8,178 nt of DNA. Origin: Acidobacteriota bacterium. GTDB taxonomy: Bacteria > Acidobacteriota > Terriglobia > Terriglobales > Acidobacteriaceae. Location: NCBI GenBank assembly GCA_021781255.1, contig JAJXXG010000767.1, forward strand, positions 1 through 8,178. The letters are read 5' to 3'. Both the position numbers and the translations under genes were made by a program. Positions 1-6,796 of the stretch are shown piece after piece (position 1 is the stretch's first letter; each line of letters begins with the position of its first letter). The notes beneath the pieces were generated by a model. That model saw nothing but the letters and a program-made list of their open reading frames with translations, ran no database searches and was not told where the DNA came from.

Positions 1-29
1 GCGTGGATCATGGCTTTACCAAGCGACAT
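1..29 (-). CDS. 5' end of an unidentified gene, cut by the window edge
   Basis: Only the first nine codons (MSLGKAMIH) and part of a tenth are visible, so no function can be given. On the minus strand the ATG at 29-27 is preceded by GAGGAG with a 6-base gap, a near-ideal ribosome binding site and the strongest in the window. That is why I call a gene here although the reading frame is tiny. It lies 73 bases downstream of the comF stop on the same strand, so it may be co-transcribed with comF. A perfect -35-like TTGACA lies at 79-74 (minus strand), but no good -10 follows at normal spacing, so a separate promoter is not supported. The ribosome binding site and start are seen; that it is a real gene is inference. 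Confidence 0.5.
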
Positions 30-102
30 CGGAATCTCCTCGTCAAAATGTGTGGTTGTAGCGGTTGTGGATCTGTCAATCGATGGCGTGTACGTTCCGG
101 GT

Positions 103-1095
103 TTATGTGGGATGTGGAGTGGGTGGATGAGCGTTCGTCGGAAGATCGTCCGGCAATTCGTAATGAACGCAATGGGTATTGTCCAAAGCATCTGCCGGAA
201 TCCAGCGCCCGTTCTCCACGCTCAACTGGGCGCGCGCCAGGGCGGCGATGGAAACACTGGATGCGCCAGCGTCCAGCAGTGCCTGAGCGCAGGCTCGCGC
301 CGTGGCGCCGGTGGTCACAATGTCGTCAACCAGCAGGATGTTGCGGCCCTTGATCTGCCGAGGCTCAGCCACGCGAAAAGCGCGAGCAAGGTTGATGCGT
401 CGCTGGTGGGGCGCCAGCAAAGCTTGTGGCGCGGTCTCGCGATGTCGGATAAGAGAAGCGGGCGAGAGTTGGAGCGCCCAACCCGAGTGCGTTCGGCGCA
501 GCGACTGGAGAGCAGATGCAGCAAGCAGGCGCGCCTGGTTGAACCCCCGCTCGCGCTGGCGGCGCGGATGCAGCGGTACAGGAACGACGAGCATCGGCGT
601 AGGAGCTTCGGCGGCCATCGAAGCGATCGCCGCCGCCAGCATTTGGCCCAGCGGTCGGCTCATGGGCAGGATGCGGCTGTACTTGAGAGCGTGGATGGCC
701 AGGCGCAGTTGGTCGCGGTAGGTGGCGAAGGTAACAACGCGCGTGAAGGGCGGCAGTGCGAAGCGGCAAACTCGACAAATCGCATCCGCTGAAGGAGACT
801 GGCTGAAAACGGCCAGAGATGCTCCGCAGCGAAAGCAGGGATCAGGACAGGTGGGCGTGGTTCGTATCGTGTTCCAGCAGTCTTCGCAAACCGGCGCAGC
901 TGAAAATCGTATCAGTGGTTGATCGCAGAGGAAGCAGAGATCCGGCGAGAGAACCGATGCAAGCGATGACAGAAAGTGACGGCCAAGCGAAGGGAGGAAA
1001 GCAAGTCGACGGGACGCAGAAAACTGGGTAGCTTCCGCGCGAAAGCGTTCCGGGATCGGTTCGGGTCGAGGCAGGCTACTGAATTCGCACCTCAC
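103..1095 (-). CDS. comF: ComF family protein (phosphoribosyltransferase fold, two Cys clusters)
   Basis: ComF-family proteins are cytoplasmic and linked to natural transformation (handling of imported single-stranded DNA) or, in non-competent bacteria, to undefined nucleotide or DNA roles. The 330-residue product has four CxxC pairs: C54/C57 with C70/C73, and C87/C90 with C107/C110, as in the family's N-terminal zinc-binding part. The phosphoribosyltransferase part includes VPVPLHPRRQRERGFNQA (about 171-188) and the PRPP-loop signature LLVDDIVTTGATA (about 254-266), both intact. The GTG start at 1095 is the upstream limit of a convincing frame but has only a weak ribosome binding site. The Cys part begins about 50 residues in, and about 40 residues follow the usual family end, so the protein is longer than typical ComF (about 220-250). 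A start nearer the first Cys pair is possible. It is divergent from the OPT transporter. The family call is firm; a competence role is inference. Confidence 0.9.
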   Translation of the reverse strand: MRCEFSSLPRPEPIPERFRAEATQFSASRRLAFLPSLGRHFLSSLASVLSPDLCFLCDQPLIRFSAAPVCEDCWNTIRTTPTCPDPCFRCGASLAVFSQSPSADAICRVCRFALPPFTRVVTFATYRDQLRLAIHALKYSRILPMSRPLGQMLAAAIASMAAEAPTPMLVVPVPLHPRRQRERGFNQARLLAASALQSLRRTHSGWALQLSPASLIRHRETAPQALLAPHQRRINLARAFRVAEPRQIKGRNILLVDDIVTTGATARACAQALLDAGASSVSIAALARAQLSVENGRWIPADALDNTHCVHYELPDDLPTNAHPPTPHPT

Positions 1096-1141
1096 AAACC
1101 AGATTTGTGGCCGCAGGACGCCCGTTGCGACTCTGGCAACC

Positions 1142-1147
1142 AGTATA
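1142..1147 (-). promoter_or_regulatory. Candidate -10 element for comF
   Basis: Minus-strand TATACT (5 of 6 matches to TATAAT) would start comF transcription near 1135, about 40 bases before the GTG. No good -35 hexamer sits at the right distance. The element lies in the spacer of an inverted repeat with arms CTCTGGCAAC (1131-1140) and GTTCGCCAGAG (1154-1164), a position that would suit a repressor site. Weak evidence overall. Confidence 0.25.
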
Positions 1148-1237
1148 TGCAGAGTTCGCCAGAGAAATCTATGCTGAAGTACACGAACATCCCGGTTTTA
1201 CCGGATTTTCTTCCGCATGGAAGAAGAGCCTGCGCAA

Positions 1238-1267
1238 TTCACGAAAGAACGGGGAATCGGCTATAGT
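1238..1267 (+). promoter_or_regulatory. Candidate sigma-70-type promoter for the OPT transporter
   Basis: TTCACG at 1238-1243 (4 of 6 matches to TTGACA) is followed after 18 bases by TATAGT at 1262-1267 (5 of 6 matches to TATAAT). Transcription would begin near 1274, giving a leader of about 50 bases before the likely start codon. Seen by eye only; no measured start site. Confidence 0.4.
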
Positions 1268-1324
1268 CGCTCATGCTGGTTTGAACTCGTGGCTGGTCAG
1301 GATTGAATGCGGGGAGGGGTTTGC

Positions 1325-3511
1325 GTGTCTATGTTTCGTCCATATGTTTCGTCAGAGCAGTCGCCTGCGGAGTTTACCTTTCGCGCGCTGATTCTGGGTT
1401 CGATCTTTGGGATTATTTTTGGTGCCGTGACGGTGTATGTGGGCCTGCGCGCGGGATTGACCGTGGCGGCCTCGATTCCGATTTCCGTCCTGTCCATCAG
1501 CATTTTGCGAGTCTTCGGGCGATCGTCCATCCTGGAAAACAACATCGTCCAGACCACCGGCAACGCGGGCCAGTCCATTGCATCGGGAGTGATCTTCACC
1601 CTGCCTGCGCTGATCTTTCTGGGCTTTGATCTGGAGTACGCGCGCATTTTCATGTTGGCGCTCGTCGGCGGCTGGCTTGGCGTGCTGTTCATGATTCCAC
1701 TGCGACGTCAGTTGATTGTGGAAGAACACGAGACGCTGACGTATCCGGAGGGGACAGCGTGCGCCGATGTGCTGATCGCTGGAGATCGTGGAGGATCGTT
1801 TGCAAGTCGGGTCTTCTTCGGGTTGGGACTCGGCGGTCTCTACACGCTCTTCCAAAATGACAATCTGTTGTCTGCCTGGCCAGCCACGCCAAACTACGAG
1901 CCGGATTTTGGACCGCAACACATCCTGAAAGGGGCTGCGATTCGCGCCGATGTGACGCCGGAATATCTTGGAGTCGGATATATTATCGGGCCGCGCGTGG
2001 CAGGAGTGCTCGTCGCTGGCGGCGCAATTTCGTGGCTCGTGTTGATGCCGCTCATCTCCTTCTTTGGACGCGTTTTGAATCATCCTGTTTATCCGGGAAC
2101 GCGTCTTATCAGCGAGATGTCGCCGAGCGATCTGTGGTCCACCTATATCCGTCCGATGGGTGCTGGCGCGGTCGCTGCTGCCGGGTTGATTACGCTGCTC
2201 AAGACGATGCCTACGCTGATCGGCGCGCTGGCCGGCGGAATTCGCTCCATGCGCGCAGGCCGATCCGTAAAGGCAAAGTCCGCGCAGGCAAAGCCGGGAC
2301 GAACGGAAAATGATCTGCCCATGAGCGTCGTGCTCGGCGGGTCGGTGCTGCTGGTCGTCATCATGTTTCTGTTCCTGCAACTGCATCCGGTGCCCGGAGC
2401 ATTGGTCGGAGTATGGGCCAATCTGGCGGCTTCTCTGCTGGTGGTAGTCTTCGGATTTCTGTTTGTCACAGTCAGTGCCCGCATCGTGGGCATTGTCGGC
2501 AGTTCCGCCAGTCCTGTCTCAGGGATGACGATTGCCACGTTGATGGCGACGGCGGCGGTCTTTTTGCTGAAAGGATGGACGGCTCCTGCCTACGGCGCGC
2601 TGGCGATCACCGTGGGCGGTGCCGTATGCATCGCAGCTTCGAATGCAGGCGACACCAGCCAGGACCTCAAGACAGGCTATCTGGTTGGCTCCACGCCGCG
2701 ATTGCAGCAGGTCGCGCTCATGATCGGCGTGTGCGTCTCGACGATCATCATCGGGTTTACGCTTACGGCCATGAATACGGCGTTTCAGGAGTTTCGCCTG
2801 GCTCCGCAACCGTGGGATCTGTCTCAGCCGCATCAGGGTGTGGAGATTCAGCAGGATGCGCACGCACCCAAAAACTTCACCGTGACCGGAGGCTCGGTGC
2901 TGCACGGCGACGACTACGTGGTGCTCAATGCGATTGGTTCGTCCGTGCTGGCGGACGGCAAGTATCTCTATTCGCCACAGACGAAGCGGATCGAAGTGCA
3001 GTGGATACAGGGGATTGGAAGCGAAAAGGCAGCCGCCCCGCAGGCGCGGCTGATGGCCACCGTCATCAACGGAATCCTGAGCCGCAAGCTGCCGTGGGGG
3101 CTGGTGCTGATGGGCGTCTTTCTCGTGATTGGCGTCGAGCTGCTCGGCGTCCGGTCGCTCACCTTTGCCGTCGGCGCTTACCTTTCCATCGGCACGACGC
3201 TGGCCATCTTTGTCGGCGGAGTCATGCGCTGGATGGTGGATCGCGCGCTTGAAAAAACAGGTGATGCCGCGGCCTCTGAGAGCGAGGTCAGTGGCGGATC
3301 GCTCTACGCCTCAGGGCTGATTGCCGCTGGCGGCATTATGGGGTTGATCGGTGTCGCCATCAAAGCCTATGAGTCGCTGAGCGGGAAGACGCTCCCCATC
3401 CAGTTGCCGCAGGATACCTGGCTCCATCATGACTGGGTTTCTGTGCTCATGTTTGTGGCGCTGGCGTACTCGCTCTATTACTTTGCGCGGAAACCGTTGG
3501 AAAAATCCTGA
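1325..3511 (+). CDS. OPT family oligopeptide/metal-chelate transporter
   Basis: This is an inner-membrane protein of the OPT superfamily; characterised members, mostly eukaryotic, move small peptides or metal-siderophore complexes by ion-coupled uptake. The bacterial branch's substrate is generally unknown. The 728 residues carry many hydrophobic segments (N-terminal ones at about 18-64 and 84-125, the last near 703-719). Family-type motifs include EGTACADVL (about 142-150), SSASPVSGMTI (about 393-403) and NAGDTSQDLKTGYLVG (about 440-455). A soluble stretch of roughly 80 residues (about 488-573) lies between membrane segments and ends in the common APQARLM sequence. Start choice: GGGGAGGGG at 1311-1319 is well placed for GTG 1325, with ATG 1331 as an alternative; ATG 1307 lies upstream of that purine tract but has its own AGGA. 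It is monocistronic by layout, divergent from comF and convergent with the TPR gene. Length is normal to slightly long for the bacterial family. Confidence 0.93.
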   Translation: MSMFRPYVSSEQSPAEFTFRALILGSIFGIIFGAVTVYVGLRAGLTVAASIPISVLSISILRVFGRSSILENNIVQTTGNAGQSIASGVIFTLPALIFLGFDLEYARIFMLALVGGWLGVLFMIPLRRQLIVEEHETLTYPEGTACADVLIAGDRGGSFASRVFFGLGLGGLYTLFQNDNLLSAWPATPNYEPDFGPQHILKGAAIRADVTPEYLGVGYIIGPRVAGVLVAGGAISWLVLMPLISFFGRVLNHPVYPGTRLISEMSPSDLWSTYIRPMGAGAVAAAGLITLLKTMPTLIGALAGGIRSMRAGRSVKAKSAQAKPGRTENDLPMSVVLGGSVLLVVIMFLFLQLHPVPGALVGVWANLAASLLVVVFGFLFVTVSARIVGIVGSSASPVSGMTIATLMATAAVFLLKGWTAPAYGALAITVGGAVCIAASNAGDTSQDLKTGYLVGSTPRLQQVALMIGVCVSTIIIGFTLTAMNTAFQEFRLAPQPWDLSQPHQGVEIQQDAHAPKNFTVTGGSVLHGDDYVVLNAIGSSVLADGKYLYSPQTKRIEVQWIQGIGSEKAAAPQARLMATVINGILSRKLPWGLVLMGVFLVIGVELLGVRSLTFAVGAYLSIGTTLAIFVGGVMRWMVDRALEKTGDAAASESEVSGGSLYASGLIAAGGIMGLIGVAIKAYESLSGKTLPIQLPQDTWLHHDWVSVLMFVALAYSLYYFARKPLEKS

Positions 3512-3522
3512 GCGCGCGCGCT
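3511..3522. repeat. 12-base perfect palindrome between convergent stop codons
   Basis: AGCGCGCGCGCT reads the same on both strands. It begins at the last base of the transporter's TGA and ends inside the TPR gene's TAG (3523-3521, minus). It is GC-rich and sits where a bidirectional terminator would be useful, but neither side has a run of T, so intrinsic terminator function is doubtful. Confidence 0.4.
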
Positions 3523-4207
3523 ACAGCAGGTTGTGGAGACGTCGCGCTGCGTCCTGCGCGCCGGGGCTTTGCGGAGCGATCTGGATTGCCTGCTGAAATG
3601 CGCTCCTGGCGGAAGAATAATCCTTTCGGCGCACCAGAATCTGTCCCCAGTAGTTGAGGGAAGCGGCGGCAAGCTCAGGCGGCAATTTGCCGACATGTGC
3701 GTCGCTTTGAGCGCGTTGAGCAAGCCAGGCGAAGTCCTCTTCGCACTGTTGGCGACGGTGATAGAACGCGGGCAGGTGCCAACTGGTAGCGGCGCGAATG
3801 AAGCGTGCTTCAGGATCGTTGGGTGCGTGTCGAATCGCTTCGTCGAGGCGGCTCAGACCATCGCTCGCCTGGCGATGCAGATTCCATATCTGCCAGTTAT
3901 GTGCGGCGTCGAGCAGTTCCAGACTTCCGTGGTACGCCTCAGCCGTCGGATCGTCCGGGTAGGCATCTTCCAACTCTGCCAGTGCCTTGTGCGCAGCGAT
4001 ATCGGCTGCGCGATTGCTGGAGGTGATGACGCGAAAATAAGCAGTTCTGGCGGTGGCAAGTCTCTGCGCGTAAAGGTCGGAGTACTGAGCGCGATTCATT
4101 GGGTTCGCGGGCGGCAAGGCACTGGCGGCTACACAAACCTGAATGGCAAAGCCGTACCAGCAGACCCGTGTTTTGAAGCGCAGAGGTATCTTTTTCCAAA
4201 GCCTCAT
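3521..4207 (-). CDS. Exported TPR-repeat protein of unknown function
   Basis: From the ATG at 4207 the product has 228 residues. The N-terminus is basic (MRLWKKIPLRFKTR), then mildly hydrophobic (about 15-30), ending in an ASA site near residue 30, which looks like a signal peptide or anchor. The clearest TPR-like unit is near 184-217, with NYWGQILVRRKDYSSARSAF followed by QQAIQIAPQS; a second, looser one spans about 113-142 (LDEAIRHAPNDPEARFIRAA). TPRs are protein-binding helical hairpins, so a partner-binding role outside the cytoplasm is likely, but no catalytic motif is visible. The frame extends upstream to a GTG at 4333; I prefer 4207 because the signal-like N-terminus begins there, although none of the starts has a strong ribosome binding site. 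It is on the same strand as the glycosyltransferase operon but separated from it by 341 bases, so probably transcribed separately. Confidence 0.75.
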   Translation of the reverse strand: MRLWKKIPLRFKTRVCWYGFAIQVCVAASALPPANPMNRAQYSDLYAQRLATARTAYFRVITSSNRAADIAAHKALAELEDAYPDDPTAEAYHGSLELLDAAHNWQIWNLHRQASDGLSRLDEAIRHAPNDPEARFIRAATSWHLPAFYHRRQQCEEDFAWLAQRAQSDAHVGKLPPELAAASLNYWGQILVRRKDYSSARSAFQQAIQIAPQSPGAQDAARRLHNLL

Positions 4208-4548
4208 TCCATTATTGTAGTTGCAGGCAGGACTCCGCCGATCCATCCGCGTGTTCATCTGGCGATGAAGGCATGATCCGTATTGACCATACTTCCATCG
4301 AATGTAGAAGTTCTGCACGCTCACCCCATACACACCAGGAGCCCCAAACGAACGTCCTTGGACTCATGTTTTCGCTTCCCCCCTGCGGTGAACGAATGGA
4401 TGAAGTCAATCCAGACGAAACACCCCACAAAAGACTGGCGGTAAAGTCGCAAGTTTCAGCACTACGCCTGTGGGCCATTCTTTTCGGTTCTGCGGATTCC
4501 GGATGGCGCGACCCGACACGGGACTCTTGTTTTCAAATACGAGCGTTG
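4208..4548. other. 341-base gap between the glycosyltransferase and TPR genes
   Basis: No convincing gene is seen here. Minus-strand frames (for example 4478-4212) give Cys- and Trp-rich, low-complexity-free peptides with no recognisable family, and they overlap the TPR start in another frame. No tRNA, riboswitch or clear T-tract terminator was recognised by eye. The region must contain the promoter of the TPR gene, but no good -35/-10 pair stood out. Confidence 0.5.
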
Positions 4549-4565
4549 TTACCCAACAGGGTAAC
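4548..4565 (-). terminator. Hairpin over the glycosyltransferase stop codon
   Basis: GTTACCC and GGGTAAC form a perfect 7-base-pair stem with a 4-base loop. On the minus strand the stem encodes the last residues (YPVG) and the TAA stop. No T run follows (next bases CAACGCTCG), so it is not a classic intrinsic terminator; it may instead stabilise the mRNA 3' end or be chance. Confidence 0.3.
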
Positions 4566-5691
4566 TGCGCTGCTTCCACGTTGCGGGTCGGCCCATGAGT
4601 TTCCGAACAAGGGCATTCCATTCCAGCACAAGCAGCATCAGTACACCAAGCGGGTGCAGCAAGGCTCCGCGCCAGCTTTGACCAAAGCGCACGGCAGAGG
4701 CAATGCGCTGGATGAGCCCGAGACTCAAGCCCACCATCGCGAGTTGAAAGGTTGATGCATCTCCTGTCATCAGCGACCACAGCAGCAACGGAAGCGGCAA
4801 AACCTGACCGCAAACGAGCAGCAGGGTAAAGATGCCAATGCGGGAGGGCGCAGCCATGCCTTCGGTGGCGTTCTTGCTCAGTCCGCTCCAGACCTGAGCG
4901 GCACTGCGGTACATGCGGCAGACGGCGTCGGCTGTCAGGTCATAAACGTGCGTCTGGATTCCGCATCGGCGGAAGAGCTCGGGCAGCAGCAGCCCGTCGT
5001 GCATGGTGGTGCGAATGGCCGAGTGCCCACCGCTGGCGAAGTAGCTGCTGCGGCGCACCATCATGAATTGGCCGCAGCCAGCGGCAAAGCCCGGGCGTCG
5101 CGTGAACCGTTCTCCGGGAAGTGGCAAAAAACCCAATAGGATGAAGTGGATCAGCGGGATCAGCAGCCATTCCAGCCATGTTTTCGTGATCTGGCGAGGA
5201 AACCCTGTGACCATTCCGGTTGAGTCCGGGTGCAGCTCGGTGAGCATTCGAGCCAGCGCTAAAGGCCCCAGTCGCACATCCGCATCCAGAAAACAGAGCA
5301 CGGGGTTTTGTGCCAGCGAAGCCAGATGCCAGCAGGCATGTTGTTTGCCGTTCCATCCCTCCGGCAGCGGCGGAGCTTGTTCGAGGCGCAGGCGTGTGTC
5401 GGTCAAGGCAAGCGCACGAACGATCGCCGCGGTGCGATCCGTCGAGCTGTCGTCGAGCACGATCAGTTCCAGCTTCACCCCCTGCGATGCCAGCACGGAT
5501 TGCACTGCATCCGCGATCGAAAGCTCCTCGTTCCGTGCTGGAATCAGCACCGATACGGGCAATAGCTCGGGGTTGTCTCCGCACAGGCACGGACGGCGAA
5601 AAAGCCGGATGTTGATAACGAAAAGCAGCAGCGGAATCGATGCGGCTGCCAATGAAAACCAGGCGAGAACTGCGTATGGGGAGAGGGTCAT
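4549..5691 (-). CDS. Membrane family 2 glycosyltransferase (CruC/CrtQ/HpnB-like)
   Basis: The protein should transfer a sugar from a nucleotide-sugar donor to a lipid-type acceptor at the inner membrane. Of 380 residues, about 6-28 form an N-terminal membrane helix. The GT-A domain follows: SVLIPARNEE (47-56), LDDSSTD (79-85), the metal-binding DAD (136-138), an acceptor-site-like GCGQFMMVRR (205-214), and HDGLLLPELFRR (231-242), whose aspartate is the likely catalytic-base position. Further hydrophobic helices lie near 176-190, 285-308, 314-327 and 346-357, and the end is GRPATWKQRSY, like the family's GRxYxW-type tail. The ATG at 5691 overlaps the upstream acyltransferase stop as ATGA, which fixes the start and implies translational coupling; GGAAG lies 12 bases upstream. 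The longer frame from 5739 would overlap the acyltransferase by 52 bases and adds only basic residues. The GT2 call is firm; the substrate is unknown, with carotenoid or hopanoid/glycolipid acceptors as options. Confidence 0.87.
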   Translation of the reverse strand: MTLSPYAVLAWFSLAAASIPLLLFVINIRLFRRPCLCGDNPELLPVSVLIPARNEELSIADAVQSVLASQGVKLELIVLDDSSTDRTAAIVRALALTDTRLRLEQAPPLPEGWNGKQHACWHLASLAQNPVLCFLDADVRLGPLALARMLTELHPDSTGMVTGFPRQITKTWLEWLLIPLIHFILLGFLPLPGERFTRRPGFAAGCGQFMMVRRSSYFASGGHSAIRTTMHDGLLLPELFRRCGIQTHVYDLTADAVCRMYRSAAQVWSGLSKNATEGMAAPSRIGIFTLLLVCGQVLPLPLLLWSLMTGDASTFQLAMVGLSLGLIQRIASAVRFGQSWRGALLHPLGVLMLLVLEWNALVRKLMGRPATWKQRSYPVG

Positions 5692-6503
5692 TTTGTGTGC
5701 AGACTTCCGTGATCGCGATGATAAGGTCTTCCCGTGCAAGCGCTCACCAGTCGCTTCCAGCCTTCATAGATGCCACCGATGCCGGATGTCCCATCCAGCA
5801 TCGTCTCAAACGCGGCAGGATTGCGCTCCGAGGCGAGCATGGCAAGTTCATCCAGAGTGGCTGCCTGCGCATAGGCAAGCAGATTGGTCCAGGTGCGGGG
5901 CTGCTCCATGTGACCGTCGGCAATCTCCAGCGGTTCGCCAAAGTTGACGAGAATCTCCGGCAGCCGCTCGTTCCAGAATGTGTATTCGATGGCGATGGGA
6001 ATGCAGGTGAGGCGGCCGATGCGCGCCATCAACGTGCCCAGACCGGAACGAAAAACGATGGGACGTTTGCGTACATCCTGAAACTGACTCTCGGGGGTGA
6101 TCCAAAGGGCAGTGTTGGGGCGCGAGAGAACCTGTTGCCCCTGACGCAGAAACTGCGCAGCCCCCCGCCGTGTCCTATTTTCCACCGGGAAAAAACCAAG
6201 CGGACGGAAGATGGAGTAGTGGTCGAGCGCGGCGGAGTCCATCGGCGCGTAATGCTCGCGCTCCGGCAGAAACGCTTCCGCAAGCAGCAGCGCAGTCAGC
6301 GGATCCCACCACGAAGCATGATTGCCAAAAAGAATCAGCGAGTGAGCATGGCGCGGAATGCGTCCGGCGTTGGCTATACGCAGCGCATGGAAGTGGCGGC
6401 GCAGGTACCATCGCGCGTAAAGACGGAACAAGGCCAGTCGTCCAGGCGCAGGTCTCCGGATCATGCTGGCGTCTGGATCGTTCGTGGCGGAGAGTGCGTG
6501 CAT
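5688..6503 (-). CDS. PlsC-type lysophospholipid/glycolipid acyltransferase
   Basis: The 271-residue product should transfer a fatty acyl group from acyl-ACP or acyl-CoA to a hydroxyl of a lipid or glycolipid. It carries the acyltransferase HX4D catalytic box as NHASWWDP, with H62 and D67; the motif II-like FPVENRTRRG at about 105-114; TPESQ in place of the usual FPEG at about 136-140; and CIPIAIEY (167-174) as the motif IV position. No strong multi-span membrane pattern is seen, so it is probably a peripheral membrane enzyme. The ATG at 6503 has AGAGGA about 6 bases upstream, a good ribosome binding site. It is the first gene of an operon with the glycosyltransferase, overlapping it by 4 bases. 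Pairs of this kind make carotenoid glycoside esters in CruC/CruD and CrtQ/CrtO systems; general phospholipid synthesis (PlsC) is the main alternative. Confidence 0.87.
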   Translation of the reverse strand: MHALSATNDPDASMIRRPAPGRLALFRLYARWYLRRHFHALRIANAGRIPRHAHSLILFGNHASWWDPLTALLLAEAFLPEREHYAPMDSAALDHYSIFRPLGFFPVENRTRRGAAQFLRQGQQVLSRPNTALWITPESQFQDVRKRPIVFRSGLGTLMARIGRLTCIPIAIEYTFWNERLPEILVNFGEPLEIADGHMEQPRTWTNLLAYAQAATLDELAMLASERNPAAFETMLDGTSGIGGIYEGWKRLVSACTGRPYHRDHGSLHTK

Positions 6504-6770
6504 GTCCGTTCCTCTGCTTCTGACTTTAGCGGGTGAAGTGCAACGCTCACAAAAAACCTGCCTTGAGCCCCGATATTGAACACCATCTACGGAGATGATC
6601 GCGGTAGGCAGCCAGGCAACAGGAGCGTGATAGATGTACTGCTAGATAGATGAGCCAGGGTGTGCCGACGTTGCGGAGGCAGAGGAAAATGCTGCGTGAA
6701 ATCTGTGGGCAAAGATACGGAGATGAATGAGAGTGAATCGTTTTTTGATGAAGCGAAAGGCGATCCGTCG

Positions 6771-6776
6771 TAGAAT
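6771..6776 (+). promoter_or_regulatory. Candidate -10 element for the cytochrome gene
   Basis: TAGAAT matches TATAAT at 5 of 6 positions and lies about 70 bases before the likely TTG start. The nearest -35-like hexamer, TTGATG at 6745-6750, is 20 bases away, longer than usual. The predicted start of transcription (about 6783) would fall on the palindrome at 6782-6796. Confidence 0.25.
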
Positions 6777-6781
6777 GCGTC

Positions 6782-6796
6782 TTTCGCCAGGCGAAA
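6782..6796. repeat. 15-base palindrome TTTCGCCAGGCGAAA in the cytochrome leader
   Basis: TTTCGCC and GGCGAAA are perfect inverted arms around one central A. The position, at or just after the candidate transcription start, would suit an operator. A second copy of the arm, GCGAAAG, lies at 6753-6759 and could pair with CTTTCGC at 6781-6787 instead. Confidence 0.45.

Larger units (their letters stand above)
1096..1324. promoter_or_regulatory. Divergent intergenic region between comF and the OPT transporter
   Basis: These 229 bases separate two genes read outward, so promoters for both should lie here. A plus-strand candidate and a minus-strand candidate are listed separately. The region also holds an imperfect inverted repeat (1131-1140 with 1154-1164) and two CCGG tetramers at 1192-1195 and 1201-1204 separated by TTTTA. 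Reading frames crossing the region show no recognisable protein and overlap comF or the transporter start, so I see no gene in it. Confidence 0.6.

Noticed and set aside
47..79. Promoter with perfect TTGACA between comF and the truncated gene
   Set aside because: No -10-like hexamer at 15-19 bases spacing on the minus strand.
10..792. Long plus-strand frame of 260 codons across comF
   Set aside because: It is the antisense shadow of comF; the product is Arg/Ser/Gly-rich without any family motif, while the opposite strand has clear ComF motifs.
1352..2386. 344-codon minus frame inside the transporter
   Set aside because: Antisense shadow of the OPT gene; rich in Gln, His and Arg, no recognisable domain.
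2413..3252. 279-codon plus frame inside the transporter
   Set aside because: Alternative-frame shadow of the OPT gene; Arg/Gly/His-rich composition typical of frame-shifted GC-rich coding DNA.
4212..4478. 88-codon minus frame before the TPR gene
   Set aside because: No recognised family, no strong ribosome binding site, and out-of-frame overlap with the TPR signal-peptide region is too slight to decide; judged noncoding.
5692..5739. Upstream 16-codon extension of the glycosyltransferase
   Set aside because: The ATGA overlap at 5691-5688 gives a better-supported start just before the membrane helix; the extension is basic and would overlap the acyltransferase further.
5063..5947. 294-codon plus frame across the lipid operon
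   Set aside because: Antisense to the glycosyltransferase and acyltransferase, which have intact catalytic motifs.
5640..6536. 298-codon plus frame over the acyltransferase
   Set aside because: Antisense shadow; no family resemblance and no ribosome binding site of note.
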